Part shown: piece by piece, positions 36,568-45,294 of the stretch
How positions within the stretch are numbered: position 1 is the stretch's first letter
How the letters are laid out: each line of letters opens with the position of its first letter
Assembly (NCBI RefSeq): GCF_030819275.1
Contig: NZ_JAUTBL010000001.1
Location: forward strand, 1,208,501-1,272,500
Direction: 5' to 3'
Source: Agrobacterium larrymoorei
Lineage (GTDB): Bacteria; Pseudomonadota; Alphaproteobacteria; Rhizobiales; Rhizobiaceae
Length of the DNA: 64,000 nt
Notes under the pieces: generated by a model
Told to the model about the DNA's origin: nothing
The model's database searches: none
Seen by the model: the letters and a program-made list of their open reading frames with translations, nothing else
Made by a program: the position numbers and the translations under genes

Positions 36568-37433
36568 TCAGTTCGCGATCGGAATGCCCGTGGCGATCTG
36601 CTCGCGGATATAGATATCCAGCAGACGACGGCTGATGGGGCCGATTTCGCCGTTACCGATCGTGTCACCATCCATTTTGACCACCGGCGTGACGAAGCTG
36701 GTGGCAGACGTCACGAAGGCCTCGGATGCGGACTTGGCTTCTTCTGGGGTGAAGGCGCGCTCTTCAACGGCAAGGTCGGCCTGTCTGGCAAGATGCAGAA
36801 TGGAGCCGCGGGTGATGCCGTGCAGCAGCGCGTTCGATAGATCGCGGGTAACGAGTGTGCCGTTCTGCGTGACAATATGGAAATTGGCGGAGCTTGCCTC
36901 GGTGATGTAGCCGTTTTCGATGAAGAGGACGTCGTCGTAGCCTTCCCGGTTGGCTTGCGTCTTGCGCAGCGACGAATAGAGAAGCTGAACGGTCTTGATC
37001 TGCCGGTCCGACCAGCGGCCCTCAGGGACAGTCTTGACGGAAAGACCCGTCTTCCACTTCGGATTGTCCAGCACCTTCTTGGTCTGGGTGAACATCACGA
37101 AGGTCGGTTGCATCGTCTCTGGAAAAACGAAATCACGATCCTGAACGCCGCGGGAAACCTGCAGATAGATAAGACCATCTTCGACGCCGTTGCGCCGCGC
37201 GATTTCCTTGTGCAGTTCCAGCAATTCGGCTTCCGCCACCGGCATGGCAATACCGAGCGCATCCAGAGATCGTTTCAGGCGGGCAAGATGACCAGAGTAA
37301 TCGACGAGCTTGCCTTGAATGATGGCTGTCACCTCATAGATGGCGTCGGCAAACAGAAAGCCACGATCGAAGACCGATACTTTCGCGTCACTTCCGCAAC
37401 CCATGCACCATTCAAGTAAACCGTTCTGTTCAT
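36568..37433 (-). pseudogene. dat: D-amino acid aminotransferase, apparent 1-base deletion near the start
   Basis: Fold-type IV PLP enzyme that transfers the amino group of D-alanine and other D-amino acids to keto acids. The main frame (from 37404) has KVSVFDRGFLFADAIYEVT, the PLP lysine in RQIKTVQLLYSSL, and EASSANFHIV. The expected N-terminus MNRTVYLNGAWVAE is encoded just upstream from the ATG at 37433, but in another frame. Near 37392 the minus strand reads GCGGAAGTGACGCG, where one more A would join the halves as VAE-SDAKVSVFDRG. As it stands, only an internal ATG (37404, 278 aa) could give a protein, lacking the first beta strand. Either a real frameshift or a sequencing error. Confidence 0.78.
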
Positions 37434-37567
37434 AATCCTGCCTCTGCCTGTCCTATGCCTACCAGCCGTTATCCCTGTCTGGCATTGCGACCCTCAGGAT
37501 GCAAGGCTGGCGGCTACGAGAACCGGTAGGATTGGCGTCAGGTTGGATAACGGTCTGGACGATAGGA

Positions 37568-38872
37568 TCAGGCCGAGGTAAGGGCTGGACGGACGAGCCC
37601 GAGATGGTCGCGCAGGGTCGAGCCAGTGTACTCAGTGCGAAACAGCCCCCGTTCTTGCAGAATGGGCACGACCAGCTGCGTGAAGTCCTCAAGCCCTTCT
37701 GGGAAGAAGGGCGGCATGACGTTGAAGCCGTCGGCGGCTCGGGTTTCGAACCATTCCTGCATACGGTCCGCAACCTCGACAGGCGTGCCAAGCACGATAT
37801 GGTGGCCGCGTCCGGCAGCCACGCGCAGCGCCAACTGGCGGATCGTCAGGTTCTCGCGTCTGGCCAGCGCCGTCAAAAGCTCGGCCCGGCTGCGCAACTG
37901 GTCGGAGATCGGCAGATCCGGCAAAGGACCATCCGGATCATAATCGGCAAGGCTGTGACCGATGCGCTCTTCGAGGAGCGGCATGGCGCTTTTCAGCTCC
38001 GTCCACTGGTCGAGTTCTGCCAGTTTTTCCGCCGCTTCTTTCGACGTGCGCCCAATCACCGGCAGGAAGCCCGGCATGACGGCAACGGCATCTGGAGAAC
38101 GTCCGAATTTCTCCACGCGTGATTTCAGGCTCTTGTAGAATCCTTGAGCCTCCGCAAGGCTTTGCTGCGCGGTGAAGACCACATCTGCGGTGCGGGCGGC
38201 AAGATCCTGTCCCGGACCGGACGAGCCAGCCTGGATCAGAATCGGGTGACCCTGTGGCGCGCGCGGAATGTTGAGTGGACCTTTGACCGAGTAGTATTTG
38301 CCCTTGTGATCCAGCACATGCACCTTGTTCGGATCGGCATAGATGCCGCTCTGCTTGTCCTTGATGAAAGCGTCATCATCCCAGCTGTCCCAGAGACCGC
38401 GAACCACATCGACGAATTCTTCTGCCACCGCATAGCGCTCATCATGCTCGGGATGCGACTTGGAGAAGTTGTTGGCAGTGCGGGCATAGGAAGTCGTGAC
38501 GATATTCCATGCGGCACGCCCGTGGCTCAGATGGTCGATCGAGGAGAAGGCTCGGGCTATATGATAGGGTTCGCCGTAGGTCGTGGAGGATGTCGCGGCA
38601 AGACCGATCTTGTCGGTAACGAGGGCAAGTGCCGCTAGCAGCGTCAGCGGTTCGAAACGGGCAATGGTGGATGGATGGGCATCGACGCCACTGGTCAATC
38701 CGTCCGCCAGGAACACCATGTCGAACTTCGCCTGCTCGGCGGCTTGCGTGACGCGGCGAAGCAGGTCGAAATTCTCGCTCCCCGCTTCCGCCTTCGGGTG
38801 CCGCCAACCTGAGACGTGATGGCCCGCGCCCTGGAGAAACAGGCCGAGGTGGATTTGTCGCTTGGCAGTCAT
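37568..38872 (-). CDS. NtaA/DmoA-family FMN-dependent monooxygenase
   Basis: Bacterial luciferase-fold enzyme, 434 aa, of the nitrilotriacetate/dimethylsulfide/alkanesulfonate monooxygenase branch, using reduced flavin and O2. Seen: IHLGLFLQGAGHHVSGWRHP at the start, FDMVFLADGLTSG, RFEPLTLLAALA and the IQAGSSGPGQDLAARTADVV flavin/phosphate-binding segment. Such enzymes cleave C-N or C-S bonds of organic nitrogen or sulfur compounds. It is the last gene after an ABC transporter and an MmgE/PrpD gene, so it probably breaks down the imported compound. A separate flavin reductase is not in the window. Confidence 0.9.
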   Translation of the reverse strand: MTAKRQIHLGLFLQGAGHHVSGWRHPKAEAGSENFDLLRRVTQAAEQAKFDMVFLADGLTSGVDAHPSTIARFEPLTLLAALALVTDKIGLAATSSTTYGEPYHIARAFSSIDHLSHGRAAWNIVTTSYARTANNFSKSHPEHDERYAVAEEFVDVVRGLWDSWDDDAFIKDKQSGIYADPNKVHVLDHKGKYYSVKGPLNIPRAPQGHPILIQAGSSGPGQDLAARTADVVFTAQQSLAEAQGFYKSLKSRVEKFGRSPDAVAVMPGFLPVIGRTSKEAAEKLAELDQWTELKSAMPLLEERIGHSLADYDPDGPLPDLPISDQLRSRAELLTALARRENLTIRQLALRVAAGRGHHIVLGTPVEVADRMQEWFETRAADGFNVMPPFFPEGLEDFTQLVVPILQERGLFRTEYTGSTLRDHLGLVRPALTSA

Positions 38873-38887
38873 GGCAAAAGTCTTTCG

Positions 38888-40228
38888 TCAGAGAGAGGTC
38901 TGGTTGAGCAGCGATAGAAGGCGCACGAGATCGGCTTCGCTTTCCATGCTGCGAACGAGTTCGGGAATATCGGCAAAAGCCGGGCGCCCTAAAGTCGCAT
39001 CCTTGAATTTTTGTTCGGGGTCGGTGAGGCCCGGCAAGCCGTCGAAACGACGATGGATTGTCGTGCCATCCTTCCGCGCGATATCCAGAAGCACGAAGCG
39101 CGTGGCCGGATCGCTCGACATGCGTGGAGCGGTATTGTCGTGGCGGCGGCTGGCTTTTAGCGCAAGCGCCATGATGCGATCCTCGACCGGTCTTTCATCG
39201 AAGTGATCGAGCCTCAGTGCCCCATCAAGCAGAGCGGCAGCAAACACATATTCAGGACTGAAACGGGCTTCGATACCGTTTTCCGGTTTCGTGACCACGA
39301 GAGCTGCATCCGCGCCGGGTGGATAGGTAAAGGTGATCGCCTCTACCTGGTCTGTGGCAAGACCCTCACGATGCAGTTCGATGCCAAGGGAGGCGACCGG
39401 ATGGCTTGCCGTGCAGCAGGGGTAGGCTTTCAGCGTAAGCCCGGGTGATACGATCTGCCATGGAGCGCCCCAGTTTTCGGTCGCCAGTTCCGGACGAGAG
39501 GCACCAAAGCCGTAAGCGGAGTAGAAGCCTGTTGGATTGTCGAGAAAATCGGGCGCGCCGCTGAAGCCGGCCGCCGCCAGCCGTGCCGCAAGCAGGCCGG
39601 AGCGTGCCGCCATACCGGCATGGTAGGGCTTGGCGTCGAAGCCGAATTGCAGGCGCAGGCCCGAGCTTTGCGTTGCGGCAAGGCCCAGCGCGATTGCCGT
39701 TTCCTCGACGGAAGCGCCGGTCAGATGGCTGATGGCGGCGGCAACGCCGATCGGGCCAAGTGTGGCGGTTGCGTGGAAGCCGTTTTCGTAATGCCTGGAG
39801 CCAAGGGACAGCCCGATCCTCGCCATTGCCTCGAGACCGACAATGTAGGACGCGATGAGGGCGTCTGCCCGGATACTATGCTCGGCGGCGAATGCCAGGA
39901 GAGCTGGCAGAATGACGGTTGTCGGATGGCCGCGCACGCTGGAATGAACATCGTCATAATCCAGCACATGACCAGCATAACCATTGATGATGGCAGCCGT
40001 AAGAGGATCGGTCTTTGCGGCTCGGCCGATCAGGATCGTATTGCCCGGAAGATCGGCGCTCAAAGCCTTGGCGAGAATATCCGTCGTCCGGTCATTGGCG
40101 CCGGCGATAGCGCAGGCGAGAAAATCGACAATCGCTATCCGCGCCGCTTCCATGGCCGCGCTATCCTGACGGGGATCGGCTTTACTGATCGCCGTCGCAA
40201 AAGCTGTGGTGATAATGGCCTTGGACAT
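38888..40228 (-). CDS. MmgE/PrpD-family protein
   Basis: A 446-aa cytoplasmic enzyme of the 2-methylcitrate dehydratase-like family, with the all-helical N-terminal domain (FLACAIAGANDRTTDIL, GHVLDYDDVHSSVRGHPTTV) and the smaller C-terminal alpha/beta domain. Members dehydrate or hydrolyse polycarboxylates; besides 2-methylcitrate, iminodisuccinate-type substrates are known. Here no other methylcitrate gene is near, and the neighbours are an amino-acid ABC transporter and a flavin monooxygenase, so a role in breaking down an imported amino-polycarboxylate is plausible but unproven. GAGGG precedes the start. Confidence 0.87.
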   Translation of the reverse strand: MSKAIITTAFATAISKADPRQDSAAMEAARIAIVDFLACAIAGANDRTTDILAKALSADLPGNTILIGRAAKTDPLTAAIINGYAGHVLDYDDVHSSVRGHPTTVILPALLAFAAEHSIRADALIASYIVGLEAMARIGLSLGSRHYENGFHATATLGPIGVAAAISHLTGASVEETAIALGLAATQSSGLRLQFGFDAKPYHAGMAARSGLLAARLAAAGFSGAPDFLDNPTGFYSAYGFGASRPELATENWGAPWQIVSPGLTLKAYPCCTASHPVASLGIELHREGLATDQVEAITFTYPPGADAALVVTKPENGIEARFSPEYVFAAALLDGALRLDHFDERPVEDRIMALALKASRRHDNTAPRMSSDPATRFVLLDIARKDGTTIHRRFDGLPGLTDPEQKFKDATLGRPAFADIPELVRSMESEADLVRLLSLLNQTSL

Positions 40229-40230
40229 GG

Positions 40231-41016
40231 TTAGATGCCCTCGCCATCGCGAACGGAGCGTCCACCGGAAAGGCCTCCGACAAATTGACGGATGCGCGGA
40301 TTTTGCGACTCGTGGAAAATGTGCTTTGGCGAACCCTGCTCCACGACCCGGCCGTTTTCCGTAAAGATGACAGTATCGCTGATCTCTTCGGCAAAACGCA
40401 TCTCATGCGTGACCAGAATGCTGGTCATCCCATCGCGGATCAGGTCGCGGATGACCCATAAAACTTCGCCCACCGTTTCCGGATCGAGCGCCGATGTTAC
40501 CTCGTCGAAGAGCACCAGCTCCGGCTTCATCGCCAGGGCTCTGGCAATCGCCACACGCTGCTGCTGGCCGCCCGACAACTGGCCTGGATAGGCATCGGCT
40601 TTTTCCGAAAGCCGCACCTTTTCCAGCAACTCACGCGCGAGCTTGACGGTCGCTGTACGATCCGCGCCTAAAATGCGGGTCGGTGCCAGCACGATGTTGT
40701 CGAGCACGGTCAGATGCGGGAAGAGATTGTACTGTTGGAAAACGATGCCGACGCGCTTGCGTAGCGCGATGCGTTCGCTTTCCTTGGTCAGCTCATCCAC
40801 CCGCGTGCCAGCCACGGTGATGCGGCCCTTCTGCGGCGTAACAAGCGCGTTGATGCAGCGAAGCAGCGTGGACTTTCCCGAGCCCGAAGGGCCGATGATC
40901 GAGACGGCATCGCCCTTGTTGATGGTGAGATCGATGCCTTTTAGAACCTCGGTCTGTCCGAATGCGAGATGAACGTCTTCCAGTTTCACGATCGCGGTGT
41001 TGGTGGATGTGGTCAT
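40231..41016 (-). CDS. Polar amino acid ABC transporter ATPase
   Basis: A 261-aa GlnQ/HisP-type ATPase with Walker [11 protein letters not shown]-loop FQQYNLFPH, signature [15 protein letters not shown], Walker B LVLFDEVTSALDPE (Val where the family often has Pro) and switch His in VTHEMRFAE. It follows two permeases and precedes the MmgE/PrpD gene by two bases. A C-terminal tail of about 20 residues is a little longer than usual. Confidence 0.92.
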   Translation of the reverse strand: MTTSTNTAIVKLEDVHLAFGQTEVLKGIDLTINKGDAVSIIGPSGSGKSTLLRCINALVTPQKGRITVAGTRVDELTKESERIALRKRVGIVFQQYNLFPHLTVLDNIVLAPTRILGADRTATVKLARELLEKVRLSEKADAYPGQLSGGQQQRVAIARALAMKPELVLFDEVTSALDPETVGEVLWVIRDLIRDGMTSILVTHEMRFAEEISDTVIFTENGRVVEQGSPKHIFHESQNPRIRQFVGGLSGGRSVRDGEGI

Positions 41017-41028
41017 GATCGAAATCCT

Positions 41029-41811
41029 TCAACCCGCATTGAAACGCTGCTCGAGGCGGCGTGTCAGTCGGGAGAGCGGGTAGCAAAGCGTGAAAAAGGC
41101 GGCCATGACCACGACATAGGCGATGACGGTGAAGTCCAGCCGGCGCACGGCGGTGCTGGCATCGGTCGCGGCGTGCATGAGTTCGTGAACACCGACGAGC
41201 GACGCAAGCGACGTGCCCATGGCAATCGATGAGGCGACGTTCATCCAAGGTGGCAGGGATCGCCTGATACACTGCGGCAGGATGACGAAGCGCAGCGCCT
41301 GTAACCTTGAGAAGCCGAGCCCCTTGGTCGCCTCCCACTGCGTCGTGGGAATGGAGAGCACGGCGCCACGGGTGATCTCCGCAATGTAAGCGCTTGCAAG
41401 GATAGCAAGGCCGATCACCGCCTTGATCCAGTCGGGGAAGGGCAGGTAGTGGCCGAAGGCGACGATCTCGAAGGGAAAGATGTAGGTGGTAGCGAAGATC
41501 AGCACGAGTGCCGGCGCGTTGCGGAAAATCTGCACATAGATCGCCGCCGGCCAGCGGATGAGCCAAAGTGGTGCCAGTTGCATGAGCCCGAGAAGAACAC
41601 CCGCCACGGTCCCCAGCGTCACAGCAGAGAACGTGATGACGATGTTCATCCAGAAGCCGGACGCGAGATAGGGGATCCATTTCACCAGTTCGGCGCCAAG
41701 TGTCGGGTCGATGAGCGACCAGATGACCACCAGAAGGGGCATGGCAACAAACCCGATATAGCGCAGAATGCCGCCGCCGGACCCTGTTTGTTGTGAGGTG
41801 ACTGCACTCAT
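41029..41811 (-). CDS. Amino acid ABC transporter permease 2
   Basis: HisM-type permease, 260 aa. The true start is the ATG at 41811 (MSAVTSQQ), overlapping the stop of permease 1 (ATGA). An apparent much longer frame reaching 42459 is only an overlap with the preceding gene. Five hydrophobic segments follow an N-terminal cytoplasmic stretch; the EAA loop is WEATKGLGFSRLQALRFVILP. Works with permease 1, the ATPase downstream and the binding protein upstream. Confidence 0.88.
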   Translation of the reverse strand: MSAVTSQQTGSGGGILRYIGFVAMPLLVVIWSLIDPTLGAELVKWIPYLASGFWMNIVITFSAVTLGTVAGVLLGLMQLAPLWLIRWPAAIYVQIFRNAPALVLIFATTYIFPFEIVAFGHYLPFPDWIKAVIGLAILASAYIAEITRGAVLSIPTTQWEATKGLGFSRLQALRFVILPQCIRRSLPPWMNVASSIAMGTSLASLVGVHELMHAATDASTAVRRLDFTVIAYVVVMAAFFTLCYPLSRLTRRLEQRFNAG

Positions 41812-42554
41812 AGCCCATACCCCGGAACTGCCAGCTTGCGTTCTACCCATGTGCCGAGGCGGGCAATGAGGAAGTTGATCAGGCTGAAGAAGGCGAGCAG
41901 CACGATCATCAGTTCGACCACATTGTCGCGCTGCGTCCAGACCATGATGGAGGCGTAGGTGATTTCGCTGACCGCGATCGCGTTGCCGACAGTCGTCGAT
42001 TTGACGAGGCTGATCAGGCCATTGACGATCGCCGGCAGTGAGGAGCGGAGCGCGAGCGGGATCTGGACATAGCGGAGAATTTCGAACTGGCTGAAACCCA
42101 TGCCACGCGCAGCTTCGATCATCGATGCAGGAACCGCCTCTATACCGCCGCGGATTGCCTCCGCATGCAGGGCTGCGACATGCAACCCCACCACGGCAAC
42201 GACCCAGAAAAACGGCGACAGCGGATTGTTTACCGCACCCCCGACCATGTTGGACACGATGGTGTTCAGCACAAGGAAGCTGAACATCAATTGCACCAGC
42301 GTCGGCGTGTTGCGCGTAAGCTCGACGAAGGCGCGCACAGGCGTAGAGAGCAATGGCCTGCCAGAGGTCAGGCAGGCCGCAAAGATGACACCGAAGAACA
42401 GGCTGACCGGAATGGTGATGGCGACGAGATAGAGAGTCGTCAAAAAGCCGTCGCGCCATATCTGCGCTTCATAGCCGGTCAGGAGAAACTCATAATTGAG
42501 GCCCAGCCTGCCCGTCAGATCGACGAACAGGCTGGTCAGGTTCATGTCTTGCAT
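41808..42554 (-). CDS. Amino acid ABC transporter permease 1
   Basis: HisQ/GltJ-type permease, 248 aa, with five to six hydrophobic segments and the EAA loop IEAARGMGFSQFEILRYVQIP. FVELTRNTPTLVQLMF is a family hallmark. The first ATG (42554) or the fourth codon's ATG could start the protein. It follows the binding-protein gene after 23 bp. Confidence 0.88.
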   Translation of the reverse strand: MQDMNLTSLFVDLTGRLGLNYEFLLTGYEAQIWRDGFLTTLYLVAITIPVSLFFGVIFAACLTSGRPLLSTPVRAFVELTRNTPTLVQLMFSFLVLNTIVSNMVGGAVNNPLSPFFWVVAVVGLHVAALHAEAIRGGIEAVPASMIEAARGMGFSQFEILRYVQIPLALRSSLPAIVNGLISLVKSTTVGNAIAVSEITYASIMVWTQRDNVVELMIVLLAFFSLINFLIARLGTWVERKLAVPGYGL

Positions 42555-42577
42555 GGAGCGCTACCGCTGGCCTCCGC

Positions 42578-43414
42578 TTACTGCGCGGCAGAAAGCTTTG
42601 TCTTTTCTTCCTCGAGATACTTGGTGTTCAGCAGGCGGTTTGCCTTGGCCATTTCAAGCAGCTTGCCGGACGCGTGAAGCTTCTTGACGCTGTTGTCGAG
42701 TGCCGTCTGCGTGTCGCTTTCACCCTTGCGCAGCCAGATCACGGAGTCGGAAGGGATGAGTTCAGTGGGGAAGGGGATGGCGTAATCTTTCCATTCATCG
42801 GCGCGATCCACAAGCAGCAGGCCGACGGTTGCGCCCACATGCACAGCTGCAACGCAGTTGCCGCCCTGGAGTGCGAGCAGCGATTCCGGCTGGCTTGGCA
42901 AGCCCTTGACGATGGCGCCATATTGTTCCGCCAGTGGCTGCGCATAGTTGGAGCCCTGCGAAATGCAGACCGGCTTGCCCTTCAAATCGGCCCAATCCTT
43001 CAGTCCGCTATCCTTGCGAACCACAGCCGCGCCGCCGGCGCGATCATACGGAGTCGGCACATAATCGAGGATCTTCGCGCGCTCTTCCGTATACTGCATG
43101 TTGGCGATCAGAATATCGACCTTGCCTTGCTGCAGGAACTGGACGCGGTTGGGCGGGGTGACGGTGACGGTTTCAAGTTCGACGCCGAGATCTGCTGCCA
43201 AGGCCTTGGCAAGATCGACATTGTAGCCCTTCTGCTCCTGAGAGGCGGGATCGATGTAGCCAAATGGGGCGCCGGACAGAATGACGCCGACCGTTAGTTT
43301 ACCACGGCCCTTGATGCGGTCGAGCGTGGCATCCGCAGAAGCCTGGGTCGCCGCTAGCGTTGCGAGCGAGATGGAAAGAGCAAAAACAGCTTTGGTAAAG
43401 GCTTTGGCGAACAT
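42578..43414 (-). CDS. Amino acid ABC transporter substrate-binding protein
   Basis: Periplasmic family 3 binding protein, 278 aa, with a Sec signal peptide (residues 1-27, ending TQASA). The mature part has LTVGVILSGAPFGYIDP, QGKVDILIANMQYTEERA and a C-terminal LHASGKLLEMAKANRLL helix. The ligand-pocket segment differs from glutamine or histidine binders, so the ligand is open. It is the first gene of the transporter-MmgE/PrpD-monooxygenase operon. AGGAG precedes the start. Confidence 0.9.
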   Translation of the reverse strand: MFAKAFTKAVFALSISLATLAATQASADATLDRIKGRGKLTVGVILSGAPFGYIDPASQEQKGYNVDLAKALAADLGVELETVTVTPPNRVQFLQQGKVDILIANMQYTEERAKILDYVPTPYDRAGGAAVVRKDSGLKDWADLKGKPVCISQGSNYAQPLAEQYGAIVKGLPSQPESLLALQGGNCVAAVHVGATVGLLLVDRADEWKDYAIPFPTELIPSDSVIWLRKGESDTQTALDNSVKKLHASGKLLEMAKANRLLNTKYLEEEKTKLSAAQ

Positions 43415-43558
43415 GGGAGGCTCCTATTTCGCCGGGCAACATAGGCGAACCGCCAGTATCCCACGAGGAACGGCTTTCCTCAATGCAGCAAGAATGCAGA
43501 AAAACCTTCTCTTAGATCGGCTTATCGCGAAACGATGGTCGCAGTTGTAAGGCCGGCG

Positions 43559-44029
43559 TCAGACATTCAGGAGTTCGCGAAGGCTCTCCACGATCATGGC
43601 GTGGTCCTCAATATCCGGAAGTCCACTCACCGCGACGGATCCGACCAGGATACCACCTTTCAGGATCAGAGGAAAACCGCCGCCGCTTGCAACATAGTCG
43701 GTTACGGGTAAACCGAACTTCGCATTGAAATCATAGCCTTTGGCTTCAGCCTCGAGCCGCACGCGAAGCGAACTGCGGTGGAAGCGGTGTACGACGGCGC
43801 ATTTGCGCCTGGCCCAACCGAAATTATCGATGGTCGCGCCGGGCAGAAGCGTCGCAAAGACCACATCGTTTCCGTGTCTGACCTCGATCGCCACTGGGTG
43901 ATTGCCCTCTGCAGCCTTCTGCCGGATCAAGCTTCCGAGCGTCCAGGCAAAGGCATAATGAAATGTTGGAATCTGGAGAGCTGCTTCTTCAGCTTTCACG
44001 CTGTCGATGGTCGGTCTGGCATTCTGCAT
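43559..44029 (-). CDS. UPF0303 / HbpS-GlcG-like protein
   Basis: A 156-aa cytoplasmic protein of the UPF0303 family, related to the haem-degrading/HbpS fold. Typical features are the AWTLGSLIRQKA helix, VRHGNDVVFATLLPGAT and the glycine-rich end VASGGGFPLILKGGILVGSV. The ATG at 44029 (MQNARPTI) is chosen because family members start here; an open frame extends 49 codons further without similarity. Biochemical function is not known for most members; a link to organic acid or cofactor use has been suggested from context. Confidence 0.8.
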   Translation of the reverse strand: MQNARPTIDSVKAEEAALQIPTFHYAFAWTLGSLIRQKAAEGNHPVAIEVRHGNDVVFATLLPGATIDNFGWARRKCAVVHRFHRSSLRVRLEAEAKGYDFNAKFGLPVTDYVASGGGFPLILKGGILVGSVAVSGLPDIEDHAMIVESLRELLNV

Positions 44030-44337
44030 CGTGACATCCCCGGGGTCAAAGCTTGCGCTCAAGATCTTTGATCTGAATATGAGGAGACAGGATGTTGGAC
44101 AAGCGTTTTCAAACAATGGTGCCTTGGAGACGTCATCCTGACAATTGCTGGCATCAAAGGGCAAGACGGAGCACATATATTTTCAGTTGCTCCATGCCAT
44201 AAAAAGCGCACGGCCTTGGATTATGGCTACAGCAATCAACGTGATTCTCTCAATACCATGAGCTGCCGCAAATACTTATGGGAACCAAATAATTTATGCG
44301 GAAGTTATCACATATATAATGACTGGTTGGTGCCGCC
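44030..44337. other. Gene-poor AT-rich gap
   Basis: No convincing gene. A 36-codon frame starting at the ATG near 44092 has a GAGGAGACAGG sequence just before it, but the peptide has no recognisable feature. The second half is AT-rich and probably holds the promoter of the small gene at 44338. Confidence 0.5.
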
Positions 44338-44592
44338 GTGAACACACATGCTTCATCCTATTCGACCGTTCCCCTCTCGTCAGATGACCTGGAAGAGGTC
44401 AACCGCTTCCTGAACGCCTGGTGCGAGGAAAATGGTGTCGACAAGAGCGATGGCAGAGCGCAGGAAGTCGCCTCCGCACTCATCGATTGGTATGCCACGA
44501 GCCCGAGCTATCGGCAGAAATCGAAACTCGAACATGCGCCGCATCTGCCTGAATCCGACAAGATTTCTGCTCTGCTCGATCAGTTGAAGTGA
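44338..44592 (+). CDS. Small conserved-looking hypothetical protein
   Basis: An 84-aa acidic, helical, soluble protein from a GTG start. It has a DDLEEVNRFLNAWCEENGVD segment and ends with KISALLDQLK. The codon use matches the chromosome, and the reading frame looks protein-like, but I do not recognise a domain. Short proteins of this type (an alpha-helical pair with a conserved Trp-Cys) occur in Rhizobiaceae. No operon partner. Confidence 0.55.
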   Translation: MNTHASSYSTVPLSSDDLEEVNRFLNAWCEENGVDKSDGRAQEVASALIDWYATSPSYRQKSKLEHAPHLPESDKISALLDQLK

Positions 44593-44746
44593 GACGGCGG
44601 CGCGGTTTGGAGGCGTTAACGCTCAGTGCGCTTCAGGACGCGCTCAAGGCCAGTCTACGATGTCCTTATCGTCCAGTCCTGTAATCGGAAATACTACAAC
44701 GCCGCTTTTGCCTTCAGCACGCACCTGACCAGGCGCCGATACGCAA

Positions 44747-44785
44747 TCAAAAGCCAGAGGCAGTTCCTGCGAACGACCTCTGGCT
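44747..44785 (-). terminator. Rho-independent terminator of the PRC-barrel gene
   Basis: On the minus strand AGCCAGAGG pairs with CCTCTGGCT over a 16-base loop and is followed by TTTTGATT, ten bases after the stop codon of the PRC-barrel gene. Confidence 0.7.
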
Positions 44786-44795
44786 CTTGAAGATA

Positions 44796-45092
44796 TCAGT
44801 CGCGATGCTCGGGCATCTCCTTGAGCTGATCCTTAGTCCAGGAGGTTATCGCGTGTACGTCACCATCCTCATCGCGCATGAAGTCCAGGTCGGAAATCGA
44901 AACTGCGACCGGTTTCGCGCCAATGCCGAGAAAGCCGCCGACATCGATGATGACGCTGCTGTTTGTGCCGATACCATGGACGTGGTCAACCTTCCCGACC
45001 TTGTGATCGTCTGCTCCGTAGACCGTGGCTCCTGCGAGCACTGAAGGTCTCAGTTCATCAACGGTGAGGCGGATGTGATTGCTGTGACCCAT
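44796..45092 (-). CDS. PRC-barrel domain protein
   Basis: A 98-aa soluble protein with one PRC-barrel: VLAGATVYGADDHKVGKVDHV and the second strand pair SSVIIDVGGFLGIGAKPVAV. PRC-barrels are small beta-barrels found in photosynthetic reaction centre H subunit and RimM, and as free-standing proteins in Rhizobiales, often stress-related; function here is unknown. The ATG at 45092 has AGGAGA before it. A clear terminator follows, so it is probably a single-gene unit. Confidence 0.82.
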   Translation of the reverse strand: MGHSNHIRLTVDELRPSVLAGATVYGADDHKVGKVDHVHGIGTNSSVIIDVGGFLGIGAKPVAVSISDLDFMRDEDGDVHAITSWTKDQLKEMPEHRD

Positions 45093-45294
45093 GATCTTTC
45101 TCCTGTTGTTGGGATCAGGATAACTCATGGATTCCGCTCCTGTTCCGAGCGAAATTCATATGCTCGGAATATCGGGAATGGATTTGTCGCGTTCGGGTGT
45201 GAGCGTCAGAGACGCTGTGGCTTGTCTAAATCGCGGCACTTGCTATCGCGATGTGCCACTCTCATGCGCGTTACCGAAACCTACGGTAACCCAT

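Noticed and set aside
41812..42459. N-terminal extension of amino acid permease 2 to 476 aa
   Set aside because: The first 216 codons overlap permease 1 in another frame and are Arg/His-rich; the permease proper starts at 41811 with an ATGA overlap.
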